A stretch of 64,000 nt of DNA from positions 186,001-250,000 of the forward strand of contig NZ_FZOR01000003.1 in NCBI RefSeq assembly GCF_900188445.1, read 5' to 3'. This document shows, piece by piece, positions 9,958-17,894 of this stretch (positions within the stretch are counted from its first letter, which is position 1; the number at the start of each line of letters is the position of its first letter). The translations under genes and the position numbers were made by a program. The notes under the pieces were generated by a model. That model was not told the origin of the DNA. It saw nothing but the letters and a program-made list of their open reading frames with translations, and searched no databases. This DNA is from Actinomadura meyerae (GTDB lineage Bacteria; Actinomycetota; Actinomycetes; Streptosporangiales; Streptosporangiaceae).

Positions 9958-10018
9958 GGCGTGAGGATCGACCGGCTCGCAACGGGGGTTCCAGGGGGTC
10001 GCCCCCCTGGGCCAACAC
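9958..10018. repeat. 61-base direct repeat, copy 2
   Basis: Differs from copy 1 at two positions (CTCGCAAC instead of CTCGTGAC); the palindromic core is identical. Confidence 0.85.
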
Positions 10019-10022
10019 AGCA

Positions 10023-10072
10023 CGGGTCGGGCGGCCGGAGGGCGCCCCAGCGCCCGGAGGTCGCCCGACCCG
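10023..10072. repeat. Long inverted repeat, second hairpin of the block
   Basis: Perfect 11-base arms (10023-10033, CGGGTCGGGCG, and 10062-10072) with a 28-base loop. It occupies the same place relative to the linker and the 61-base repeat as the first hairpin, but its sequence differs. Confidence 0.75.
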
Positions 10073-10133
10073 CCGAGCCGGGCGACCGCAGCGACACGAC
10101 GAGAACCTGCACGGTCACAGCGACCCGCACCGT

Positions 10134-10194
10134 GGCGTGAGGATCGACCGGCTCGTGACGGGGGTTCCAGGGGGTCGCCCCCCTGGGCCAACAC
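10134..10194. repeat. 61-base direct repeat, copy 3
   Basis: Identical to copy 1 across the 61 bases. It lies just downstream of leuD, 11 bases after its stop. Confidence 0.85.
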
Positions 10195-10205
10195 AGCCCC
10201 CTGGG

Positions 10206-10793
10206 CTACACAGTCACCGGGAGCCAGTCCCTGCGCGACTTCTCGTACTCGCCGATGGCGTCGGCGTGGCGGAGGGTGAGGCCGATGTCGTCCAGGCCCT
10301 CCATGAGGCGCCAGCGGGTGTAGTTGTCGATGTCGAAGGAGGCGGTCTCGCCGGCGTAGCGCACTTCGCGCTTGTCCAGGTCGACGGTGATCTCCAGGGT
10401 GGGGTCCTTCTCGATCCGGGTCTGGAGGTCTTCGACCTGCTCGCCGGTGAGGATGACCGGCAGCAGGCCCATCTTGGTGGAGTTGTTGCGGAAGATGTCG
10501 CCGAAGCGGGGCGCGATGATGACGCGGAAGCCGTACTGCTGGAGGGCCCAGACGGCGTGCTCGCGGGACGAGCCGGTGCCGAAGTCGGGGCCGGCGACGA
10601 GGATGCCGGCGCCGTCGTACTGGGGCTGGTTCAGGACGAACTCGGGGTCTTCGCGCCAGCCGGAGAACAGGCCCTTGTCGAAGCCGGTGCGGCTGACCTG
10701 CTTGAGCCAGACGGCCGGGATGATCTGGTCGGTGTCGACGTTGCTGCGGCGCAGCGGGACCGCGCGCCCGGTGTAGGTGGTGAACGCTTCCAT
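10206..10793 (-). CDS. leuD: 3-isopropylmalate dehydratase small subunit
   Basis: A 195-residue subunit forming, with LeuC, the enzyme that isomerises 2- to 3-isopropylmalate in leucine synthesis. Seen: [16 protein letters not shown] opening, the substrate-loop motif [17 protein letters not shown] and [18 protein letters not shown]. Length is normal. It starts 9 bases after the leuC stop, so the pair is one operon; the NdgR-type regulator divergent from leuC is the likely controller. Confidence 0.97.
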   Translation of the reverse strand: MEAFTTYTGRAVPLRRSNVDTDQIIPAVWLKQVSRTGFDKGLFSGWREDPEFVLNQPQYDGAGILVAGPDFGTGSSREHAVWALQQYGFRVIIAPRFGDIFRNNSTKMGLLPVILTGEQVEDLQTRIEKDPTLEITVDLDKREVRYAGETASFDIDNYTRWRLMEGLDDIGLTLRHADAIGEYEKSRRDWLPVTV

Positions 10794-10802
10794 CGTGCTT
10801 CC

Positions 10803-12254
10803 TTAGAGGTCGGATTCACTCTGGGGGGACGACCCCCCAGACCCCCCGGCGGCTGCGCCGAGGTCTTGGGGGGCGGTCAGGCGGCCGGTGACGGCGGTCG
10901 CGGCGGCGACGGCGGGCGACACCAGGTGGGTGCGGCCGCCGGGGCCCTGGCGTCCCTCGAAGTTGCGGTTGGACGTGGAGGCGCTGCGCTCGCCGGGCGT
11001 GAGCTTGTCGGGGTTCATCGCGAGGCACATGGAGCAGCCGGCCTCGCGCCATTCGGCGCCGGAGGCGGCGATGACGGCGTCGAGGCCCTCCTCCTCGGCC
11101 TGCTTCTTGACCTTCATGGAGCCGGGGACGACGAGCATCCGGACGCCGTCGGCGACCTTGCGGCCCGCGAGCACGCCGGCGACGGCGCGCAGGTCCTCGA
11201 TGCGGCCGTTGGTGCAGGAGCCGACGAAGACGGTGTCGACCTCGATCTCGCGCAGCGGCGTCCCCGCGGTGAGGCCCATGTAGTCGAGGGCGCGCTCGGC
11301 GGCCTGGCGCTGGACGGGGTCGGTGTAGGACGCGGGGTCGGGGACGGACCCGCCGAGCGGCAGGCCCTGGCCGGGGTTGGTGCCCCAGGTGACGAACGGG
11401 GTCAGCGAGGCCGCGTCGATGACGACCTCCTTGTCGAAGACCGCGTCGTCGTCGGTGCGCAGGGACGTCCAGTACTCGACGGCGCGGTCCCAGTCGTCGC
11501 CCTGCGGGGCGTGGGGGCGGCCCTTGAGGTACTCGAAGGTGGTCTCGTCCGGGGCGATCATCCCGGCGCGCGCACCGGCCTCGATGGACATGTTGCAGAC
11601 CGTCATGCGGCCTTCCATCGACAGCGAGCGGATCGCCTCGCCGCGGTACTCGATGATGTGGCCCTGGCCGCCGCCGGTGCCGATCTCCGCGATGATCGCG
11701 AGGATGAGGTCCTTGGCGGTGACGCCCTCGGGGAGCGCGCCCTCGACGGTGACGGCCATCGTCTTCGGCTGCACCTGCGGCAGCGTCTGGGTGGCGAGGA
11801 CGTGCTCGACCTCGCTGGTGCCGATGCCGAACGCGAGCGCGCCGAACGCGCCGTGCGTGGAGGTGTGGGAGTCGCCGCAGACGACGGTCATGCCGGGCTG
11901 GGTGAGGCCGAGCTGCGGGCCCATGACGTGGACGATGCCCTGCCCGTCGTCGCCCATGGGGTGCAGCCGGACGCCGAAGTCGGAGCAGTTCTTGCGCAGC
12001 GTCTCGACCTGGGTGCGCGACACGGGGTCGGCGATGGGCTTGAGCAGGTCCGTGGTCGGGACGTTATGGTCCTCGGTGGCGATGGTCAGGTCGGGGCGGC
12101 GGACCTTGCGGCCGGCCATCCGCAGCCCGTCGAACGCCTGCGGGCTGGTCACCTCGTGGACGAGGTGCAGGTCGATGTAGAGGAGGTCGGGCTCGCCCTC
12201 GGCGCGCCGCACGACGTGCGCGTCGTAGACCTTCTCGGCCAGTGTTCGGCCCAT
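10803..12254 (-). CDS. leuC: 3-isopropylmalate dehydratase large subunit
   Basis: A 483-residue aconitase-type subunit carrying a [4Fe-4S] cluster. Seen: [17 protein letters not shown] start, [15 protein letters not shown], the first cluster cysteine in [13 protein letters not shown], the other two in [11 protein letters not shown], and [21 protein letters not shown] 12254 is preferred because a GAGGTGGGA ribosome site precedes it and the protein then begins as in close relatives. The last 20 or so residues (Gly/Ser rich) come from a palindromic repeat and look like a late addition. Operon with leuD. Confidence 0.96.
   Translation of the reverse strand: MGRTLAEKVYDAHVVRRAEGEPDLLYIDLHLVHEVTSPQAFDGLRMAGRKVRRPDLTIATEDHNVPTTDLLKPIADPVSRTQVETLRKNCSDFGVRLHPMGDDGQGIVHVMGPQLGLTQPGMTVVCGDSHTSTHGAFGALAFGIGTSEVEHVLATQTLPQVQPKTMAVTVEGALPEGVTAKDLILAIIAEIGTGGGQGHIIEYRGEAIRSLSMEGRMTVCNMSIEAGARAGMIAPDETTFEYLKGRPHAPQGDDWDRAVEYWTSLRTDDDAVFDKEVVIDAASLTPFVTWGTNPGQGLPLGGSVPDPASYTDPVQRQAAERALDYMGLTAGTPLREIEVDTVFVGSCTNGRIEDLRAVAGVLAGRKVADGVRMLVVPGSMKVKKQAEEEGLDAVIAASGAEWREAGCSMCLAMNPDKLTPGERSASTSNRNFEGRQGPGGRTHLVSPAVAAATAVTGRLTAPQDLGAAAGGSGGSSPQSESDL
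10821..10840. repeat. Palindrome inside the 3' end of leuC
   Basis: CTGGGGGGACGACCCCCCAG, 8-base arms with a four-base loop, close in type to the CCAGGGGG/CCCCCTGG cores at 9.9-10.2 kb. It lies inside the leuC frame, where it encodes part of the Gly/Ser-rich C-terminal tail. Confidence 0.7.
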
Positions 12255-12367
12255 CACTCCCACCTCACCTGTCACGGTCGTCGGTGCCCGCCGCCGTCCG
12301 GCCGGTGCACCGTGGTCTCGGTCACCCTGACTTGCGATCTCACATTACGAGACGTCAATATCAAGAC
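12255..12367. promoter_or_regulatory. Shared leuC/ndgR control region
   Basis: 113 bases between divergent leuC and ndgR. The half nearer ndgR is unusually AT-rich and holds TCTCACATTACGAGA, an interrupted palindrome (TCTC/GAGA, extended by weaker matches) about 25 bases before the ndgR ATG. It is the best candidate for NdgR binding, which in Streptomyces is known to control leuCD and itself. Exact site is inference. Confidence 0.5.
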
Positions 12368-13087
12368 ATGGACAACTCTAGCGGAGTCGGCGTACTTGAC
12401 AAAGCGGTGCTCGTACTGAACGCGCTGGAGGCCGGTCCGGCCTCCCTCGCGCACCTCGTGCAGACGACCGGGCTGGCCCGCCCGACCGCGCACCGGCTGG
12501 CCGTCGCGCTGGAGCACCACCGCCTCGTGCACCGCGACACGCAGGGGCGCTTCATCCTCGGGCCGCGGCTCGCCGAGCTGGCCGTCGCGGCCGGCGAGGA
12601 CCGGCTGCTCGCCATCGCCCAGCCCGTCCTGGCCCAGTTGCGCGACCTCACCGGCGAGAGCGCCTCGCTGTTCCGCCGCCAGGGGGACGTCCGGGTGTGC
12701 GTGGCCGCCGCCGAGCGGACCAGCGGCCTGCGCGACACCATCCCGGTCGGCGCGGCGCTGCCGATGACGGCGGGGTCGGCCGCGCAGATCCTGCTGGCCT
12801 GGGAGGAGCCGGACCGGCTGCACCGGGGGCTGCGCAACGCCAAGTTCGAGGCGACGACGCTGGCGTCGGTCCGGCGCCGCGGGTGGGCGCAGAGCGTCGG
12901 GGAGCGCGAGCAGGGCGTGGGGTCGGTGTCCGCCCCGATCCGGGGCGCGGGCGGCCGGGTCATCGCGGCCGTGTCGGTGTCCGGGCCGCTGGAGCGCCTG
13001 ACCCGCTCTCCGGGCAGGTTGCACGCGGGCCCGGTGGCCGCCGCCGCCGAGAAGATCTCGGAGGGGATGCGCCGCACCGCATCCTGA
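12368..13087 (+). CDS. ndgR: IclR-family regulator of amino acid metabolism
   Basis: A 239-residue DNA-binding protein: N-terminal winged helix (about 1-65, with TGLARPTAHRLAVALE as recognition region) and a C-terminal effector domain containing AAAERTSGLRDT, RRRGWAQSVGERE and SVSAPIRG. The MDNSSGVGVLDKA start and the whole layout match NdgR/AreB-type regulators, which control leucine and other amino acid genes. Divergent from leuC with a 113-base shared region. Effector is probably a leucine-pathway metabolite; this is inference. Confidence 0.92.
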   Translation: MDNSSGVGVLDKAVLVLNALEAGPASLAHLVQTTGLARPTAHRLAVALEHHRLVHRDTQGRFILGPRLAELAVAAGEDRLLAIAQPVLAQLRDLTGESASLFRRQGDVRVCVAAAERTSGLRDTIPVGAALPMTAGSAAQILLAWEEPDRLHRGLRNAKFEATTLASVRRRGWAQSVGEREQGVGSVSAPIRGAGGRVIAAVSVSGPLERLTRSPGRLHAGPVAAAAEKISEGMRRTAS

Positions 13088-13188
13088 CGCCGGTCCGGAA
13101 ACGGAACGACCCGGACGGACATCGGCCAGTACCGGTGCCGGCTCCCCCGGCCTCGCTACCGTGGGCCTCCGGCGAGGGAGGTGCGACG

Positions 13189-13818
13189 GTGCAGATCTCC
13201 GAGCTCAGCGATCGGAGCGGTCTCACGATCCAGACGATCAAGTTCTACATCCGGGAGGGACTGCTCCCCAAGGGCTCGACCGTCAGCGCGACACGCGCGG
13301 AGTACGACGGCCGCCATCTGGAGCGGCTGCGGCTGATCAACGCCCTGCGCGAGGTCGGGGACCTGCCGGTCGCGGCGATCCAGCGGATCATCGCGGCCGT
13401 CGAGGACGACCGGGTGAGCCTGCACGACCTGTTCGCCGCCACCCGGCACGCGATCGGCCCGCGGGTGGCCGCGCCGCACGACCCGCACTGGCGGGCCGCC
13501 CGCGAGGACGTGGACGCCCTCGTCCGCGAGCTCGGCTGGACGGTCGGCGCCGACGCCCCCGCCCGCGACCTGCTCGCGCACACGTTCGTGGCGCTGCGCC
13601 GCCTCGGCTTCCCCATCACGCTCAAGGACCTGCGCCCCTACGTGAACGCCGCGACCGAGGTCGCCGAGCACGAGATCGGCCGGGTCGGCGAGGGCGCGCC
13701 GCGCGGCCGGACGGTCCACTCGCTGCTCGTCTCCACCGTCCTGTACGAGCAGGTGCTCACCGCCCTGCACCGGCTGGCCCAGGAGGACGCCTCGGCGCGG
13801 CGCTTCGGCGGCCGGTGA
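13189..13818 (+). CDS. MerR-family transcriptional regulator
   Basis: A 209-residue regulator. Seen: N-terminal helix-turn-helix ISELSDRSGLTIQTIKFYIR and the following EYDGRHLERLRLINALRE wing, as in MerR proteins. The C-terminal domain is long, helical and without metal-binding cysteines, so a small-molecule ligand or protein partner is more likely than a metal. GTG 13189 follows an AGGGAGGT ribosome site; a TACCGT -10-like box lies near 13158. The two DUF202 genes follow on the same strand after 90 bases, so they could be its targets. Confidence 0.85.
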   Translation: MQISELSDRSGLTIQTIKFYIREGLLPKGSTVSATRAEYDGRHLERLRLINALREVGDLPVAAIQRIIAAVEDDRVSLHDLFAATRHAIGPRVAAPHDPHWRAAREDVDALVRELGWTVGADAPARDLLAHTFVALRRLGFPITLKDLRPYVNAATEVAEHEIGRVGEGAPRGRTVHSLLVSTVLYEQVLTALHRLAQEDASARRFGGR

Positions 13819-13909
13819 AGCACCACCCCACCAGGCATTTCCCAGAATTTCAGTCGGAATTGATTTTCCATCCCGGAAATGGCATGAGCACTTTCATCGC
13901 CTAATATGA

Positions 13910-14305
13910 ATGGCGATGACCGCGACACGGCACTCGTCCTCCCCCCGCGGCAGGTGGTCCGACCGCCTGCTCGCCGAGGGCGACGACCCCGACCCCAGAT
14001 TCACCCTCGCCAACGAGCGCACGTTCCTGGCCTGGATCCGCACGGCGCTGGCGCTGATCGCGGGCGGCGCCGGCGCCGCGCTCGCCGGCGACTTCCTGGA
14101 GCCGGCGCTGCGGCACGGCCTCGCCGTCGCGTTCGCCGGGACCGGCGCGCTCACCGCCGCGTTCGCGTTCCGCCGCTGGCTGCGCACCGAGCGCGCCCTG
14201 CGCCGCGACGAGACGCTGCCGCCGCCCGCGCTCGCCCCGGTCATGGCCTACGGCATCGCGGTCGCCGCGATCGCGCTGCTGGTCGCGCTCCTGGTCACAC
14301 GGTGA
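13910..14305 (+). CDS. DUF202 (YidH-type) membrane protein
   Basis: A 131-residue inner-membrane protein with three predicted membrane helices. Seen: the family signature LANERTFLAWIRTALALIAGG near residue 35, followed by two further hydrophobic segments. Function of the family is unknown. Start could be ATG 13910 or ATG 13916; a TAATAT -10-like box at 13902-13907 would place the transcript start near the second ATG, giving a leaderless mRNA. Overlaps the next DUF202 gene by GTGA. Confidence 0.82.
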   Translation: MAMTATRHSSSPRGRWSDRLLAEGDDPDPRFTLANERTFLAWIRTALALIAGGAGAALAGDFLEPALRHGLAVAFAGTGALTAAFAFRRWLRTERALRRDETLPPPALAPVMAYGIAVAAIALLVALLVTR

Positions 14306-14610
14306 AGCTCTGGGACCGGGGGGCGCAGCCGGAGCGGACGGCGCTGGCCTGGTCCCGCACGACCCTGTCCCTCATCGTCGCGGGCCTGCTGTGCGTGCGG
14401 CTCGCGCCCTCGGCCGCCGGGATGGCCGCCGCCGCGGCCGTCGTCTGCGGCGGCGCCGCGCTGCTGGTGCGACGCACGCGGGCCGGGCTGCGGCTGCGGG
14501 CGCACCGGCTGCCCGCGGGCGCCGGGGCGGCCGACCCCGGTTCCATCGCGCTCATGACGGGCCTGGCGCTGCTGCTGGCCCTGGTACCGATCCTCTTCAC
14601 CTTCGGCTGA
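14302..14610 (+). CDS. DUF202 family membrane protein, second copy
   Basis: A 102-residue membrane protein, GTG start overlapping the stop of the first DUF202 gene. Seen: LWDRGAQPERTALAWSRTTLSL, the DUF202 opening in shorter form, then three hydrophobic helices. Tandem DUF202 pairs are common in actinobacteria and probably make a hetero-oligomer; this is inference. A hairpin follows. Confidence 0.8.
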   Translation: MKLWDRGAQPERTALAWSRTTLSLIVAGLLCVRLAPSAAGMAAAAAVVCGGAALLVRRTRAGLRLRAHRLPAGAGAADPGSIALMTGLALLLALVPILFTFG

Positions 14611-14617
14611 CCCGAGC

Positions 14618-14642
14618 CAGCCATGCGTGTGGTGCATGGCTG
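14618..14642. terminator. Hairpin after the DUF202 pair
   Basis: Perfect 9-base arms (CAGCCATGC at 14618-14626 and its complement at 14634-14642) with a 7-base loop, 8 bases after the DUF202 stop. It fits a terminator; as an operator of the next gene it would lie upstream of the -10-like TAGCGT at 14683. Confidence 0.5.
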
Positions 14643-14698
14643 CGGTGCGAACCCTTCGCTGGTGTCATGGCTTAAAGGCACCTAGCGTCGGTCGCGCC

Positions 14699-15943
14699 AT
14701 GACAAGAATCGCCTTTCTCGGACTGGGGCGCATGGGCGCTCCCATGGCCGCGCGGCTGCTCGCCGCCGGCCACGACCTGACCGTGTGGAACCGGACGCCG
14801 GCCCGGGCGGCGCCGCTCGCGGGGGCGGGCGCCGCGGTGGCGGCCACCCCCGCCGAGGCCGCCGCCGGCCGCGATCTGGTGATCACGATGCTCACCGACG
14901 CGGACGCGGTGGAGTCCGCCCTGCTCGGCCCCGGCGGAGCGGTCCCCGCGCTGGCGCCGGGCGCGGTGATCGCCGACATGTCGACGATCGGGCCGGACGC
15001 CGTCCGCCGCGTCCGGGACCGGCTGCCCGCGGGGATCGGCTTCGTGGACGCGCCCGTCTCCGGGAGCGTCCCGCAGGCGGAGGCGGGCGAGCTGGTGATC
15101 CTCGCGGGGGCCGCGGAGGCCGACCTGGCTCGCTGCGCGGACGCGTTCGCGGCGCTCGGGCACGTCCGGCACGCCGGGCCGCCCGGTTCCGGCGCCGCGC
15201 TCAAGCTGGTGGTGAACGGCGTGCTCGTCGCGAACTTCGCCGCGCTGGGCGAGGCGCTCGCCACCGCGGACCGGCTCGGCGTCGACACCGGCCTGGCCCT
15301 GGACGTCCTGTCCCGCGTCAGCCCGCAGGCGCGCCGCCTGCTGGACGGCGAGGGCCCTCCCCGCTTCACCCTCGCGCTCGCCGGCAAGGACCTCGGCCTG
15401 GCCCTCGGCAGCGCCCCGCAGGGCGGCGTCCTGTCCGCCGTCCAGGCGCGGACGCGGGCCGCGCTCGACGACGGTCTCGGCGGCCGCGACCTGACCTCGC
15501 TCACCGAACACATCAGGCTCACCGATCACTTCCGAAGGAGCACACATATGCGCGTCACGCTCGGCAACCCGGACACCGTTCCCGCGCCGCCGAACCCCGC
15601 CTACTCCCACACCGCGTACGTCACGCAGGGGCCGATGCTGTACGTGTCGGGGCAGATCGCCATGGACGAGGACGGCAAGGTGGACGCCCCCGGCGACATG
15701 ACCCGCCAGTGCGAAGTGATCTTCTCGCTGCTCGGCCGCATCCTCGCCGCGCACGGCGCGGGCTTCGACGACGTCGTCAACATCCGCACCTACCTCACCG
15801 ACATGGACCTGCGCGCCGAGTACGCGGCCGTCCGCCACCGGCACTTCACCGGCACGCCGCCGACCAGCACGACCGTGGAGGTGCCCCGCCTGTTCCACCC
15901 GGACGCGCTGATCGAGATCGAGATCGTCGCCGCGATCCCGTAG
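14699..15943 (+). CDS. NAD(P)-dependent beta-hydroxyacid dehydrogenase fused in frame to RidA
   Basis: One open frame of 414 residues with no stop between two parts. Residues 1 to about 280 are a beta-hydroxyacid dehydrogenase (GLGRMGAPMAARLLAAG, DAPVSGSVPQAE, catalytic-lysine region GSGAALKLVVNG). Residues 284-414 are a complete RidA (YjgF/UK114) protein. The join includes a strong ribosome site (GAAGGAG) followed by ATG at 15548, so the second part can also be made separately. Whether the full-length fusion, two proteins, or both are made is open. A TAGCGT -10-like box lies 10 bases before the ATG. Confidence 0.75.
   Translation: MTRIAFLGLGRMGAPMAARLLAAGHDLTVWNRTPARAAPLAGAGAAVAATPAEAAAGRDLVITMLTDADAVESALLGPGGAVPALAPGAVIADMSTIGPDAVRRVRDRLPAGIGFVDAPVSGSVPQAEAGELVILAGAAEADLARCADAFAALGHVRHAGPPGSGAALKLVVNGVLVANFAALGEALATADRLGVDTGLALDVLSRVSPQARRLLDGEGPPRFTLALAGKDLGLALGSAPQGGVLSAVQARTRAALDDGLGGRDLTSLTEHIRLTDHFRRSTHMRVTLGNPDTVPAPPNPAYSHTAYVTQGPMLYVSGQIAMDEDGKVDAPGDMTRQCEVIFSLLGRILAAHGAGFDDVVNIRTYLTDMDLRAEYAAVRHRHFTGTPPTSTTVEVPRLFHPDALIEIEIVAAIP
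15548..15943 (+). CDS. RidA/YjgF/UK114 family protein (internal start within the fused frame)
   Basis: A 131-residue RidA-fold protein; the family hydrolyses reactive enamine/imine intermediates such as 2-aminoacrylate. Seen: LYVSGQIAMDEDGKV, the FDDVVNIRTYLTDM core and PTSTTVEVPRLFHPDALIEIEI. The Arg expected for carboxylate binding is in NIRTYLTD. Start supported by GAAGGAG eight bases before the ATG. It lies in the same frame as the upstream dehydrogenase with no stop between. Its own stop is in a tandem repeat. Confidence 0.85.
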   Translation: MRVTLGNPDTVPAPPNPAYSHTAYVTQGPMLYVSGQIAMDEDGKVDAPGDMTRQCEVIFSLLGRILAAHGAGFDDVVNIRTYLTDMDLRAEYAAVRHRHFTGTPPTSTTVEVPRLFHPDALIEIEIVAAIP

Positions 15944-15989
15944 CGGCGATCCCGTAGCGGCGATCCCGTAGCGGCGATCCCGTGAGCCG
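15934..15989. repeat. 14-base tandem repeat over the RidA stop codon
   Basis: Four head-to-tail copies of GATCCCGTAGCGGC (the last one altered to GATCCCGTGAGCCG). The first copy contains the functional TAG stop; copies 2 and 3 repeat it. Confidence 0.85.
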
Positions 15990-16001
15990 CCGCGGCCGCC
16001 G

Positions 16002-16916
16002 CTAGGGGCCCAGCTCCCCGGCCACGTCCCGCAGGTCCGCCAGGAACGCGGTGACGGCCGGGGACCGCCGCGCGTGCCGCCCCACCGCCGCGTAGACGGT
16101 GCGGCGCGGCCCCCGGCCGGACGCCACGGCGCGCAGCACCACTCCGTCCCGCCCCATGGCGGAGGCCGCCAGCGCGGGCACGAGCGTCACCCCGAACCCC
16201 TCCGCGACCAGGCCCAGCTTGGAGATCCACTCGGCGACCCGGAGCGGGGTCTCCGGCACGAACCCGGCCGCCTCGCAGCGCGCCCGCAGCGCCGCGACCG
16301 CCTCGGGGTCGTCGGCGACGATCCACGGCTCGGCGGCCAGCTCGTCCAGCGGGACGCGGTCGCGCGCGGCGAGCCGGTGCCCGCTCGGCAGCGCGACGAG
16401 CAGCGCGTCGTCCAGCAGCGGCACGAGGTGCTCGGCGTCGAGCGACGGGTGCTTGTGCGTGCTGACCAGCACGATGTCGAGGTCGCCCGCGTCCAGCATC
16501 GGCAGCAGCCGCTCGGTCGTCCCCTCCCGCAGCACCGGCCGCACGCCCGGGTGGCGGGCCCGGAACCGGGCGAGGGCGCGCGGCACGAGCACGGCGTTGG
16601 CCGTGGGGAAGGCGCCGAGGCGCAGCGTCCCGGTGTCGAGGCGGCGCAGCCCGTCGAGCGCGCGGGCGGTGGCGGCGAGCCGGTCGAGCAGCGCCCGCGC
16701 GTGCGGCAGCAGGTACTCCCCCGCGGGGGTCGGCCGGACGCCCCGCGCGCCGCGCGCGAACAGCTCCACCCCGCAGACGTCCTCCAGCGCCGCGACCTGG
16801 CGGGACACCGCCGACTGGGTGTAGCCCTCCGCCGCCGCGGCGGCCGTGAAGGAGCCGAGGTCGGCGACGGCGACGAACGTCCGCAGCAGGACGGGGTCGA
16901 GGGCTTCGGCGCGCAC
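16002..16916 (-). CDS. LysR-family transcriptional regulator
   Basis: A 304-residue regulator. Seen: N-terminal helix-turn-helix LRTFVAVADLGSFTAAAAAEGYTQSAVSRQ in the first 40 residues (shown here as a region, LDPVLLRTF to SAVSRQVAALE), then a two-lobe effector-binding domain from about 90. GTG 16916 gives the usual LysR length; a longer in-frame start at 17009 would add a 31-residue tail unlike the family. Divergent from the SAM-hydrolase-type gene at 17033, which is the usual arrangement for a LysR target. Confidence 0.87.
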   Translation of the reverse strand: MRAEALDPVLLRTFVAVADLGSFTAAAAAEGYTQSAVSRQVAALEDVCGVELFARGARGVRPTPAGEYLLPHARALLDRLAATARALDGLRRLDTGTLRLGAFPTANAVLVPRALARFRARHPGVRPVLREGTTERLLPMLDAGDLDIVLVSTHKHPSLDAEHLVPLLDDALLVALPSGHRLAARDRVPLDELAAEPWIVADDPEAVAALRARCEAAGFVPETPLRVAEWISKLGLVAEGFGVTLVPALAASAMGRDGVVLRAVASGRGPRRTVYAAVGRHARRSPAVTAFLADLRDVAGELGP

Positions 16917-17032
16917 CCGTGCAGGATACGAGCGGGCCGCGGGCCCGGGCGCGATTCCGCGGCTGATCACCGGCTTGGTACCCTTTTGCCTCTCACCCTC
17001 CGTCATCACCGCAGGTCCCGCCGAGGTCGCCC

Positions 17033-17860
17033 ATGTCCGAGAGCCGCCCGTTCGTCAGCCTGGCGACCGACTTCGGCGCCGCCTACACCGCCATCTGCGC
17101 GGGCGTCGTCCACACGATCGCGCCCGGGGCCACCGTCCTGGTGCTCAGCGACGAGATCACCCCGTTCGACGTCCGCGAGGGCGCGATGCTGCTCCGCCAG
17201 GCGCTCCCGTACCTGCCGGTGGGCGTGCACACCGGGATCGTCGACCCGGGCGTCGGGACGCCGCGCCGCCCCATCGCGGTCGAGACCGGGCGCGGGGACG
17301 TGCTCATCGGCCCCGACAACGGGCTGCTCGTCCCGGCCGCCGCGGAGCTGGGCGGCGTCGTGCGGGCGCACGCCCTGGAGAACCCGGCGTACCGGTTGCC
17401 GGAGGTGTCGTCCTCCTTCCACGGCCGCGACATCTTCTCCCCGGCCGCCGCGCACGTCGCGAACGGCGCCGCCGTCGCCGGCCTCGGCGCGGCGGTCGAG
17501 CCGCTGCCGCTGGACGTGCCGCCCCCGGTACAGGACGGCGGCGGGCTGACCGTCCCCGTCCTGTACACCGACCGCTTCGGCAGCCTCGTCCTCGGCGCCG
17601 AGCCCGGCGACCTGTCCGCCGCGTTCGGCGAGCTGGAGCCCGGAACCCCGCTCGACGTCACCTGGACCGTTCCGGAGCCCGGCTCGGCGCGGGTCGCCTT
17701 CGCGGAGACCTTCGGCTCGGTCGCGCCCGGCGAGCCGCTGCTGTGGACCGACTCGTCCGGCTGGCTCGGCCTCGCCGTCAACCAGGGTTCGGCCACCGAC
17801 GCCCTCGGCCTCGCGGGCGTGCGGTCCCTCACGCTGCGCCCCGCCGCCCCCCGCTCCTGA
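17033..17860 (+). CDS. S-adenosyl-L-methionine hydroxide adenosyltransferase family protein
   Basis: A 275-residue protein of the DUF62 family, relatives of fluorinase and chlorinase; known members split SAM with water into adenosine and methionine. Seen: LATDFGAAY at the start, GIVDPGVGTPRR, the substrate block GPDNGLL, and SSFHGRDIFSPAAAH; C-terminal beta-barrel with AVNQGSA. The halogenase-specific loop is not evident, so a hydrolase is the better guess. Divergent from LysR and 34 bases ahead of a polar amino-acid ABC transporter, suggesting handling of methionine or a related compound. Confidence 0.88.
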   Translation: MSESRPFVSLATDFGAAYTAICAGVVHTIAPGATVLVLSDEITPFDVREGAMLLRQALPYLPVGVHTGIVDPGVGTPRRPIAVETGRGDVLIGPDNGLLVPAAAELGGVVRAHALENPAYRLPEVSSSFHGRDIFSPAAAHVANGAAVAGLGAAVEPLPLDVPPPVQDGGGLTVPVLYTDRFGSLVLGAEPGDLSAAFGELEPGTPLDVTWTVPEPGSARVAFAETFGSVAPGEPLLWTDSSGWLGLAVNQGSATDALGLAGVRSLTLRPAAPRS

Positions 17861-17894
17861 CCTGACAAAGAAAAAAGACCGCTGGAGGCCCCCT

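Larger units (their letters stand above)
9669..10205. other. Non-coding repeat block between hypothetical gene and leuD
   Basis: 537 bases without a convincing gene. It is filled by two long hairpins and three 61-base direct repeats (listed separately), arranged hairpin - linker - B - B - hairpin - linker - B. The two linkers also match each other (about 9838-9896 and 10076-10133, sharing GACCGCAGCGACACG and CACGGTCACAG). Reading frames across it translate only the repeats. Confidence 0.7.

Noticed and set aside
9811..10194. 127-residue minus-strand frame with internal repeats
   Set aside because: It merely translates the 61-base DNA repeats; the repetition is at DNA level.
9788..10194. CRISPR array
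   Set aside because: Repeats are 61 bases, partly adjacent without spacers, and no cas genes are present.
9501..12419. 972-codon open frame opposite leuC and leuD
   Set aside because: It is the mirror of two certain genes in a high-GC genome, and its protein is a low-complexity Val/Gly/Asp/Arg string with no domain.
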